In this document: in pieces, positions 1-4,442 of the stretch
Layout: each line of letters begins with the position of its first letter
How positions within the stretch are numbered: position 1 is the stretch's first letter
NCBI GenBank assembly: GCA_964648005.1
Contig: CAZYKR010000232.1
Span: 1-7,080 of the forward strand
Reading direction: 5' to 3'
DNA from: JAGQTE01 sp964648005
Lineage (GTDB): Bacteria; Actinomycetota; Acidimicrobiia; Acidimicrobiales; Acidimicrobilacustridaceae
DNA length: 7,080 bases
Notes under the pieces: model-generated
Told to the model about the DNA's origin: nothing
Databases searched by the model: none
The model's input: the letters and a program-made list of their open reading frames with translations, nothing else
Translations under genes and position numbers: made by a program

Positions 1-62
1 CCGCCGCGGCGGGCGCCCTGCTAGCGCAGCACGCCGCCGTCGCCGGGCTCGGTTCCACCTAG
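1..62 (+). CDS. Possible 3' end of a plus-strand gene, cut by the window edge
   Basis: The plus frame starting at base 3 is open for 19 codons and ends in TAG at 60-62. It reads as an alanine- and leucine-rich tail ending AVAGLGST, which is compatible with a C-terminus but carries no recognisable motif. Of the other plus frames, frame 1 stops at 22-24 and frame 2 stays open across the stretch. The assignment therefore rests only on composition and on the tidy convergent arrangement with pstS. No function can be given. Confidence 0.3.
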   Translation, partial: AAAGALLAQHAAVAGLGST

Positions 63-116
63 CCGGGCGGCGACTGCCAGATCTGCAGGTGAGACGGTCA
101 CGGCGCCGATTCTGCC

Positions 117-1220
117 TCAGCCGACCTTGAGCTCGTCCAGCTGGGCCATCGCCTTGGACTGCAGGTCCGACGGCAGCGGGGCGAAGTCGACCTCGGGGGC
201 CAGCGACTGCCCGTCGGTCAGCAGGTAGGTCAGCCAGCCCTTCACGTTGTCGAGCTGCGCCTGATCCGGCTGGTTGACGTACAGCAGGATGTAGGTCGGT
301 GCCGTGATCGGGTAGCTGTCCGCGCCCGAGGCGTTGAGCGGGTTGTAGGTCAGGTCGTCCTTCACCTCCGCACCGGCGAGCGCCGCCGTCGCGCCGTCGA
401 GCGAGGCGGCGACGTAGTTGCCGTCCTTGTTCTTGATGGCGGCGAAGGTCAGACCCGTGGCGGTGGCGTCCGAGAAGTCGACGTACCCGATGGCACCCTC
501 GGTGTCCTTGACGATCTGGGCGACACCGGCGTTGCCGTTGCCCGCCTGGCTGCCCGCGGGCCACTCGACCGTGTCACCGGCACCGAGCGTCCAGGTCTCG
601 GACGCGGCGTCGAGGTACTTCGTGAAGTTGCTCGTCGTGCCCGAGCCGTCCGACCGGTGGGCGATCACGACCGGCGTGTCCGGCAGCGTGGCGTCGGGGT
701 TGTCCGCCGCCACCTCAGGTGCGTTCCACGTGGTGATGTCGCCCTGCATCAGCCCGGCGAGCGTGTCGGGGCTCAGCTGCAGGTTCTCGACGTCGCCGAG
801 GTTGTAGGACACGGTGATCGGCGCGGCCACGGTCGGGAAGTACAGGAACTCGCCACCCTTGAACGTGGGGATGTCCTCTTCCTTGACCAGGCTGTCGGTG
901 CCGGCCCACTGGACGACCTCATTCGCCAAGTCCTGCTTGCCCTTGCCCGAGCCACCGCCCGAGTACTCGACCTGCAGGTCCGGGGCGACCGTCTCGAACT
1001 CGGCACGGGCCTCGTCGTAGAAGGCCTTGGGGAACGTCGCCCCCGAGCCCTGCAGCGAGCCCGACAGGGAGGCGAAGTCCATGTCCGAGCTCATCGACGA
1101 GCCGCCGGTGGATCCACCGGTGCTGCTCGTGTCGCTGCTGCTGCTGCACGAGGCGCCGATGAGGCTGATCGGGACCGCGAGTGCCAGGGCTGCGCCCAGG
1201 CTGCGGGTGGTTGCACGCAC
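117..1220 (-). CDS. pstS: PstS, phosphate ABC transporter substrate-binding lipoprotein
   Basis: High-affinity periplasmic-type phosphate receptor that delivers phosphate to the PstCAB permease; here it should be a lipoprotein anchored to the outer face of the membrane. The 367-residue protein has an N-terminal signal peptide with a lipobox-like LIGASC (Cys25), then a Ser/Thr/Gly linker to about residue 48. The phosphate-binding family motifs follow in order: GSGATFP (58-64), YSGGGSGKG (87-95), GTD (107-109), RSDGSGTT (189-196) and GYVDFSDA (245-252). Length is normal for the family. I chose the GTG at 1218-1220 because AAGGAG lies 6 bases upstream and the signal peptide starts right there. 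An ATG 37 codons further up would add a basic tail unlike a signal peptide and would cover the PHO box. No pstC follows in the 116 bases to the window edge, so the permease genes are elsewhere or further left. Family assignment is secure; that the bound ligand is phosphate is inferred from the family and the PHO box. Confidence 0.97.
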   Translation of the reverse strand: MRATTRSLGAALALAVPISLIGASCSSSSDTSSTGGSTGGSSMSSDMDFASLSGSLQGSGATFPKAFYDEARAEFETVAPDLQVEYSGGGSGKGKQDLANEVVQWAGTDSLVKEEDIPTFKGGEFLYFPTVAAPITVSYNLGDVENLQLSPDTLAGLMQGDITTWNAPEVAADNPDATLPDTPVVIAHRSDGSGTTSNFTKYLDAASETWTLGAGDTVEWPAGSQAGNGNAGVAQIVKDTEGAIGYVDFSDATATGLTFAAIKNKDGNYVAASLDGATAALAGAEVKDDLTYNPLNASGADSYPITAPTYILLYVNQPDQAQLDNVKGWLTYLLTDGQSLAPEVDFAPLPSDLQSKAMAQLDELKVG

Positions 1221-1226
1221 GTTGCT

Positions 1227-1232
1227 CTCCTT
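1227..1232 (-). promoter_or_regulatory. Ribosome binding site that fixes the pstS start
   Basis: The minus strand reads AAGGAG, six bases before a GTG. It is the best Shine-Dalgarno match near the gene and decides between the GTG start and the longer open frame reaching 1331. Confidence 0.85.
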
Positions 1233-1244
1233 GGCGTTTGGTCT

Positions 1245-1260
1245 GCGGTCGTTCGACCGC
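1245..1260 (-). promoter_or_regulatory. Stem-loop in the pstS leader
   Basis: GCGGTC (1245-1250) and GACCGC (1255-1260) form a perfect 6-bp stem around a 4-base loop, closing to 7 bp if the loop is read as two bases. It lies between the proposed -10 box and the ribosome binding site, so it would sit near the 5' end of the pstS transcript. It could protect that end or affect initiation. The structure is visible; the function is inference. Confidence 0.5.
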
Positions 1261-1266
1261 GCCCGC

Positions 1267-1272
1267 AAGCTA
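1267..1272 (-). promoter_or_regulatory. Candidate -10 element of the pstS promoter
   Basis: The minus strand reads TAGCTT, matching the loose actinobacterial TAnnnT form. It lies 27 bases after the second PHO repeat. About 17 bases before it the -35 position (1290-1295) reads GCCTCG, far from TTGACA. A poor -35 next to an activator site is typical of activator-dependent promoters. Predicted transcription start is near 1260. Confidence 0.4.
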
Positions 1273-1299
1273 GGGAGGCGAGGTGGAGCCGAGGCTGTC

Positions 1300-1321
1300 A
1301 CGAGGTGAACGCCAGGTGAAC
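1300..1321 (-). promoter_or_regulatory. PHO box: two 11-base direct repeats, putative PhoP site
   Basis: Read on the minus strand, two adjacent 11-base units, GTTCACCTGGC (1321-1311) and GTTCACCTCGT (1310-1300), share the perfect heptamer GTTCACC at exact 11-base spacing. The PhoP box described in Streptomyces is built of 11-base direct repeats with this same conserved GTTCACC core. The next 11 bases (1299-1289) keep only a CCTCG match and may be a degenerate third unit. The position, about 80 to 100 bases upstream of the pstS start and just before a weak promoter, is where an activating PhoP site belongs. The repeat is certain; PhoP binding is inferred. Confidence 0.85.
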
Positions 1322-1350
1322 GCAGCCCCAACTCTTCGTGGCGTGCTCGC

Positions 1351-2232
1351 TCAGCTCCCGCCGAACAGGCGGCGGATGCCGCCGGTCAGGCGGTCCCACA
1401 TCGACGGCGGGGGTGGCGCCGGCATCTCGGCGATCGCCGTCATCATCTCGTCGGTGTGCCCCTGGAAGATGGCGGTGACGACGGTGTCGTTGCGCTCCAG
1501 CACCACGACCTCCATGCCGTCCATCTCACCGTGCCAGGCCTTGGACCCGTCGATGTCGGTCATCTCGCCGCCGTCGGGCATCGCCGACCAGTCGACGACA
1601 CCCTGCTGCTCGAACAGCGACAGGCCCAGCCCCTGGGCGGCGTAGGTGGCGTGCACGGCGTCGCCCGACAGGTACGCGCTCTGCGCCGGCATCGGACCGA
1701 CGGCGTCGGGCACGACCATCCCGCCCATCGCCTCGGCGTCGTGCATGTCGACCGGGGCGAACCCGTCGTCGGTGGGCATCGGCGCCTCGGCGACCATCGC
1801 CTCGTGCCGGGCGGCGAAGGCGGTGAGCGGCGGCACGACGGTGTCCGCTGCGGGCACCACGCCCGCCAGCACGACGAACGCCACGACCACCGCGCCGGCG
1901 GCGACGGCGACGTAGCGACGGCGACGCCGGTGGCGCCGCACCCGCGCCGGGCTGGTCGCCGCCGGCACCTCCGGAAGCGAGGCGTCGGGTGACGCGTCGA
2001 TGTCCACGGCTGCGGCGAGGTCGATCGGCGGCTCGACGGGCGGCAACCCACGCAACGCCTGGCGCACGGCCGACAGCGACTCGTACTCGGCGCGCGCCTC
2101 GGGATCGGTGGCGATCCACCCCTCGACCTGGGCGGCGCGAGCGGGATCGAGCTCGCCGTCGAGGAGGGCCGAGAGGTCCTCGAAACGATCGATGCGCTCG
2201 AAGCGCTCGTCAGGGTCGCGGTCGATCGTCAT
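1351..2232 (-). CDS. Membrane-bound anti-sigma factor (RseA-like) for the adjacent ECF sigma factor
   Basis: Likely holds the upstream-encoded sigma factor inactive at the membrane until an outside signal releases it. The 293-residue protein has an N-terminal helical anti-sigma domain (about 18-62, with LSALLDGEL). An acidic, proline-rich linker (64-95) and a strongly basic cluster (98-106) follow, then one membrane segment (about 107-128) and an outer domain (about 135-293). The basic cluster before the membrane span places the N-terminus in the cytoplasm. In zinc anti-sigma proteins the second helix carries HxxxCxxC; here the aligned residues are Trp39, Asp43 and Ala46, so zinc binding is not expected. 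The outer domain is methionine-rich, with 14 Met between residues 140 and 278, and ends in a proline run and amphipathic tail. The ATG at 2230-2232 overlaps the sigma stop codon (ATGA), with GGGAG 8 bases upstream, indicating translational coupling. Role is inferred from position and architecture; the C-terminal domain is not assigned to a family. Confidence 0.85.
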   Translation of the reverse strand: MTIDRDPDERFERIDRFEDLSALLDGELDPARAAQVEGWIATDPEARAEYESLSAVRQALRGLPPVEPPIDLAAAVDIDASPDASLPEVPAATSPARVRRHRRRRRYVAVAAGAVVVAFVVLAGVVPAADTVVPPLTAFAARHEAMVAEAPMPTDDGFAPVDMHDAEAMGGMVVPDAVGPMPAQSAYLSGDAVHATYAAQGLGLSLFEQQGVVDWSAMPDGGEMTDIDGSKAWHGEMDGMEVVVLERNDTVVTAIFQGHTDEMMTAIAEMPAPPPPSMWDRLTGGIRRLFGGS

Positions 2233-2741
2233 GCCAGCAACTCCCGCAGCAGCGACCGGCCCCGGTGGATGCGGCTGCGCACCGTGCCGACCGGCACACC
2301 CAGCATGTCGGCGATCTCCTGATAGCCGTACGTCAGCACGTCGCACAGCACCACCGCCGCCCGGTAGTCCTCGGGCAGGGCCAACAGCGCGTCCTGGATG
2401 TGCGCGGGCAGGTCCGCCGCATCGAGCGCCTGGTCGGCCGACGGCGCGCCGGCGAGCACCCGCTCGGCGTCGTCGGGCAGCGCCTCGGTAGGCCGGCGCG
2501 CCTTGCGCCGGACGTCATCGAGGAAGGCGTTCGTGGTGATGCGGCTCAACCATCCCTCCAACGAACCGGGGGTGTAGGAGGCGAGCCCGCGCTGCACACG
2601 CAGGAGCACCTCTTGCACCAGGTCCTGGGCGTCGTCGTGCTTGCCGGTGAGCCGGTACGCCACCGTGTAGAGGAAGCGCCCGTGGTCACGAGCGATCTCC
2701 TCCCAGGTGGGTACCCGGGGGTCTGGCCCGACCTCCGTCAT
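2229..2741 (-). CDS. sigE: ECF RNA polymerase sigma factor, SigE-like
   Basis: Alternative sigma factor that redirects RNA polymerase to stress promoters, probably cell-envelope stress. The 170-residue protein has region 2 at about 16-83 (including DDAQDLVQEVLLRV, 36-49, and GWLSRITTNAFLDDVRRKARR, 63-83 with small breaks in conservation) and region 4 at about 112-166. The helix-turn-helix YQEIADMLGVPVGTVRSRIH spans 140-159. Length is normal for an ECF factor. The stretch from GWL through EALPDDAERV resembles Mycobacterium tuberculosis SigE closely, as I remember that protein; the symbol rests on that resemblance and not on a search. The ATG at 2739-2741 has GGGAG 6 bases upstream. The stop overlaps the anti-sigma start by 4 bases, the usual sigma/anti-sigma operon layout. 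An ECF-type promoter just upstream suggests it activates itself. Confidence 0.94.
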   Translation of the reverse strand: MTEVGPDPRVPTWEEIARDHGRFLYTVAYRLTGKHDDAQDLVQEVLLRVQRGLASYTPGSLEGWLSRITTNAFLDDVRRKARRPTEALPDDAERVLAGAPSADQALDAADLPAHIQDALLALPEDYRAAVVLCDVLTYGYQEIADMLGVPVGTVRSRIHRGRSLLRELLA

Positions 2742-2755
2742 CGCGCACTCCCGGA

Positions 2756-2782
2756 CAACGACCGCCGCAGCGATTCGGTTCC
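2756..2782 (-). promoter_or_regulatory. Candidate ECF-type promoter of the sigma operon
   Basis: On the minus strand GGAACC (2782-2777) is followed after exactly 16 bases by CGTTG (2760-2756). GGAAC with CGTT or SGTTG at about this spacing is the known pattern for actinobacterial ECF sigma factors of the SigE/SigH type. The predicted start, near 2749, would leave only about 8 bases before the ATG and would cut the Shine-Dalgarno GGGAG (2752-2748). The transcript would then be nearly leaderless, or the match could be chance. Confidence 0.5.
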
Positions 2783-2815
2783 GGCAGCACCCTGGAGGCT
2801 CAGCATCACGAACGA

Positions 2816-2845
2816 CGCCCGCCGGCGGAGAGTTCCCGGCGGGCG
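2816..2845 (-). terminator. GC hairpin downstream of tatA, candidate terminator
   Basis: CGCCCGCCGG (2816-2825) and CCGGCGGGCG (2836-2845) form a perfect 10-bp stem with a 10-base loop. It starts 13 bases after the tatA stop codon. No T-tract follows on the minus strand, as is common for hairpin terminators in high-GC actinobacteria. It would separate tatA transcription from the sigma operon. Confidence 0.6.
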
Positions 2846-2858
2846 AGCGACACCCGGA

Positions 2859-3053
2859 TCAGGCAGAGGTAGCCGAGTCGTTGCTGGACGACTCGTCTTC
2901 CTTGGAGCCTTCCTCCACGCCCTTCTTGAACTCGTTCTGCGCCTGCCCCAAGCTGCGAGCCAGCTTGGGCAGCTGCGAACCGCCGAAGACGAGGAGGACG
3001 ATCACCAGCACGATGATCATCTCCGGGCCACCGAAGTTGAAACCCAAGACCAT
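2859..3053 (-). CDS. tatA: TatA, twin-arginine translocase pore subunit
   Basis: Small membrane protein that oligomerises to let folded proteins cross the membrane in the Tat pathway, working with TatC. The 64 residues show the family plan: a short N-terminus with GGPE (8-11), one membrane helix (about 12-23), the FG hinge (Phe23-Gly24) and the amphipathic helix SQLPKLARSLGQAQNEFKKG (26-45). An acidic, serine-rich tail ends the protein. It is somewhat shorter than many TatA proteins but complete. The ATG at 3051-3053 is preceded by TAGGGT and 7 bases, which could mean a leaderless transcript. A GTG three codons upstream (3060-3062), with GAGG 6 bases before it, is a possible alternative. TatB is less likely because the tail is very short. 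It is divergent from the formimidoyltransferase gene, with 55 bases between the starts. Confidence 0.93.
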   Translation of the reverse strand: MVLGFNFGGPEMIIVLVIVLLVFGGSQLPKLARSLGQAQNEFKKGVEEGSKEDESSSNDSATSA

Positions 3054-3060
3054 GTCGGTC

Positions 3061-3066
3061 ACCCTA
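3061..3066 (-). promoter_or_regulatory. Candidate -10 element giving a leaderless tatA mRNA
   Basis: The minus strand reads TAGGGT, then 7 bases, then the tatA ATG. A TAnnnT box this distance from a start codon would place transcription initiation on the A of ATG, a common arrangement in actinobacteria. No good -35 box is seen, and the short motif can arise by chance. Confidence 0.3.
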
Positions 3067-3097
3067 CACCTCGCTGTCGAGGCTGCCGCAGTCGCCG

Positions 3098-3103
3098 AGG
3101 AGG
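3098..3103 (+). promoter_or_regulatory. Ribosome binding site that fixes the formimidoyltransferase start
   Basis: AGGAGG, five bases before GTG at 3109-3111, is a perfect Shine-Dalgarno. It selects this start over an in-frame ATG at 3052 that would overlap the tatA start codon and add 19 residues not expected in the family. Confidence 0.85.
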
Positions 3104-3108
3104 ACGTC

Positions 3109-3924
3109 GTGCTCGAGTGCGTCGTGAACATCTCCGAAGGTCGCCGTGCCGAGGTGCTCGATGCCCTGGTTGCCGCAGGTGGCACGGCCCTGCTCGATGT
3201 GCACACCGACGCGGACCACAACCGCACGGTGTTGACCCTCGCCGGGCCCGGCGACGCCGCCGCCGACGCCGTGCGCCGCATCGCCGGTGTGGCCGTGGAG
3301 CGCATCGACGTGCGCGAGCACCGCGGCGTGCACCCTCGGATCGGCGCCGTCGACGTGGTGCCGTTCGTGCCCCTCGGCGACGCGTCGCTGACCGACGCGC
3401 TGACGGCGCGCGACGCCTTCGCCACCTGGTTCGCCGAGACGCACGGCGTCCCGAGCTTCCGCTACGGCCCGGAGCGCAGCCTTCCCGACGTGCGGCGCGA
3501 GGTGTTCCGTTCGCTGCCGCCCGATGTCGGTCCGCTTCAGCCGCACCCCACCGCTGGCGCCTGCGCGGTCGGCGCGCGACCGGTGCTCGTGGCCTACAAC
3601 GTGTGGTTGGCGACGCCGGATCTGGCGCTGGCACGCGCCGTGGCGCGCTCGCTGCGTCGGCCCGAGCTGCGCACGCTCGGGCTCCGGGTCGGCGACGCGG
3701 TGCAGGTCTCGATGAACCTGGTCGCCCCAGCGACGTTGGGGCCGGCCGAGGCGTACGACCTCGTGGCGGCGGCGGCACCGGTGGCGCGGGCCGAGCTGGT
3801 CGGCTTGGTCCCCCGTTCGCTGCTCGACGCCGTGCCGCACCAGCGATGGGCGCAGCTCGACCTGAGCGAGGACCGCACCATCGAGTCGCGCCTGGCCCGG
3901 ACGCGGCTCGACCGCGGCGCCTAG
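3109..3924 (+). CDS. Glutamate formimidoyltransferase domain protein (FTCD N-terminal type)
   Basis: In the known family this domain moves a formimino group between N-formiminoglutamate and tetrahydrofolate, in histidine breakdown and one-carbon metabolism. The 271-residue protein begins MLECVVNISEGRR, the usual family start (LxECVPNxSEGR). It continues with DHNRTVLTLAG (36-46), HPRIGAVDVVPFVPL (75-89; His75 aligns with the catalytic histidine of the mammalian enzyme), YNVWLATPD (163-171), VQVSMNL (198-204) and AELVGLVP (228-235). These cover both halves of the formiminotransferase fold. There is no cyclodeaminase domain, so it is a stand-alone transferase, slightly short against the roughly 300 residues usual for such forms. 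No histidine-degradation gene lies beside it, so the physiological substrate is not settled by context. Divergent from tatA and convergent with whiB. Confidence 0.9.
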   Translation: MLECVVNISEGRRAEVLDALVAAGGTALLDVHTDADHNRTVLTLAGPGDAAADAVRRIAGVAVERIDVREHRGVHPRIGAVDVVPFVPLGDASLTDALTARDAFATWFAETHGVPSFRYGPERSLPDVRREVFRSLPPDVGPLQPHPTAGACAVGARPVLVAYNVWLATPDLALARAVARSLRRPELRTLGLRVGDAVQVSMNLVAPATLGPAEAYDLVAAAAPVARAELVGLVPRSLLDAVPHQRWAQLDLSEDRTIESRLARTRLDRGA

Positions 3925-3935
3925 CCGCGGTCGAG
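3907..3935. terminator. Perfect 12-bp hairpin at the end of the formimidoyltransferase gene
   Basis: CTCGACCGCGGC (3907-3918) pairs perfectly with GCCGCGGTCGAG (3924-3935) around a 5-base loop. Two bases of the TAG stop codon (3922-3924) lie in the loop and the last opens the right arm. No T-tract follows. Being symmetrical, it could stop transcription from either side of this convergent gene pair. Confidence 0.75.
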
Positions 3936-3944
3936 ATCCGAGAG

Positions 3945-3971
3945 CGTCGGCCCGGCGGGGGTGGGCCGACG
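3945..3971. terminator. 9-bp hairpin downstream of whiB
   Basis: CGTCGGCCC (3945-3953) pairs with GGGCCGACG (3963-3971) around a 9-base loop. It begins 11 bases after the whiB stop on the minus strand, making it the likely whiB terminator. With the neighbouring 12-bp hairpin it forms a double barrier between two convergent genes. Confidence 0.65.
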
Positions 3972-3982
3972 GACGTGTCGGT

Positions 3983-4267
3983 TCAGGCGCCCGAGGCGGC
4001 TGCCGCAGCGGCCGCTCGCGACAGCGCGCGCTGCCGGCGGATGCGGCGACGCTCACGTTCGCTCATCCCACCCCAGATGCCGAACTTCTCGCTGTTCGAG
4101 AGCGCGTACTCGAGGCAGTCCTCGCGCACCACGCACCCGCGGCAGACCTCTTTGGCCTCACGGGTGGACGCGCCACGCTCGGGGAAGAACAGATCGGGAT
4201 CGACCCCGAGACAGTTGGCGTAGTTCTGCCACGACTTGTCAGGCGCGGCTTCGTTCGATGCGTGCAT
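3983..4267 (-). CDS. whiB: WhiB-family iron-sulphur transcriptional regulator (WhiB/WhiB2 type)
   Basis: Actinobacteria-specific regulator that binds a [4Fe-4S] cluster and usually acts with the principal sigma factor; the WhiB/WhmD (WhiB2) branch controls septation and development. The 94-residue protein has four cluster cysteines, Cys19, Cys42, Cys45 and Cys51 (C-x22-C-x2-C-x5-C). It also has the FFPE motif (27-30), the turn GIWGGMSE (63-70) and a basic C-terminal tail (71-84) for DNA contact, then an alanine-rich end. The segment GASTREAKEVCRGC followed by CLEYAL and KFGIWGG matches my memory of WhiB2/WhmD better than WhiB1 or WhiB3. The ATG at 4265-4267 has GAGGAGG upstream at a long 12-base spacing. 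A longer frame to 4336 adds a basic stretch not seen in the family. Divergent from the macro-domain gene. Confidence 0.96.
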   Translation of the reverse strand: MHASNEAAPDKSWQNYANCLGVDPDLFFPERGASTREAKEVCRGCVVREDCLEYALSNSEKFGIWGGMSERERRRIRRQRALSRAAAAAAASGA

Positions 4268-4380
4268 TTGGTACCCCAGCCTCCTCAGACTCCCCGCCCT
4301 GGCTGCCACCGCCTGCTTGCACGGGCGACCGCGCAACCTCGGTCATCGCTACCTGCGCAGCGTGCGGCGCATACCACATC

Positions 4381-4390
4381 TGTAATTACA
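4381..4390. promoter_or_regulatory. AT-rich palindrome TGTAATTACA between whiB and the macro gene
   Basis: A perfect 10-bp palindrome in the only AT-rich patch of the 175-base divergent region 4268-4442. It lies 8 bases before a GATAAT -10 candidate for the macro gene, where a bound protein would block or contact RNA polymerase. It may be an operator shared by both genes. I do not recognise the cognate regulator. Confidence 0.35.
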
Positions 4391-4397
4391 ACGGTGT

Positions 4398-4403
4398 GAT
4401 AAT
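4398..4403 (+). promoter_or_regulatory. Candidate -10 element of the macro-domain gene
   Basis: GATAAT, five of six bases matching TATAAT, preceded by TGT. Predicted start is near 4410, giving a leader of about 33 bases that includes the ribosome binding site. No convincing -35 box is present at 17 or 18 bases upstream. I found no comparable -10 for whiB on the other strand. Confidence 0.45.
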
Positions 4404-4426
4404 GGCCCCCTTCGCCTCGGAACGCA

Positions 4427-4433
4427 AGAGGAG
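4427..4433 (+). promoter_or_regulatory. Ribosome binding site supporting the TTG start of the macro gene
   Basis: AGAGGAG, nine bases before TTG at 4443-4445. The macro frame contains no ATG or GTG in the leader, so this site and the family's normal N-terminus together support the rare TTG. Confidence 0.7.
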
Positions 4434-4442
4434 ATTGGTTTT

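Noticed and set aside
21..101. Small minus-strand frame starting GTG at 99-101, considered as the start of pstC
   Set aside because: It stops after 26 codons, has no well-spaced ribosome site and no resemblance to a permease N-terminus.
1221..1331. Longer N-terminus for PstS starting at ATG 1331
   Set aside because: It would cover the PHO box, the -10 and the ribosome binding site, and put a basic stretch ahead of a normal lipoprotein signal.
2707..3108. Longer N-terminus for the formimidoyltransferase, including an ATG at 3052
   Set aside because: The perfect AGGAGG before GTG 3109 and the family N-terminus MLECVVNISEGRR fit the shorter form. The longer forms overlap tatA.
3064..4056. Open frame of 330 codons on the minus strand
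   Set aside because: It is antisense to the formimidoyltransferase gene and overlaps whiB; no recognisable domain.
1989..4223. Open frame of 744 codons on the plus strand
   Set aside because: It runs antisense through the anti-sigma, sigma and tatA genes and out of frame through the formimidoyltransferase and whiB region. It encodes arginine-rich, low-complexity protein, the usual shadow in high-GC DNA.
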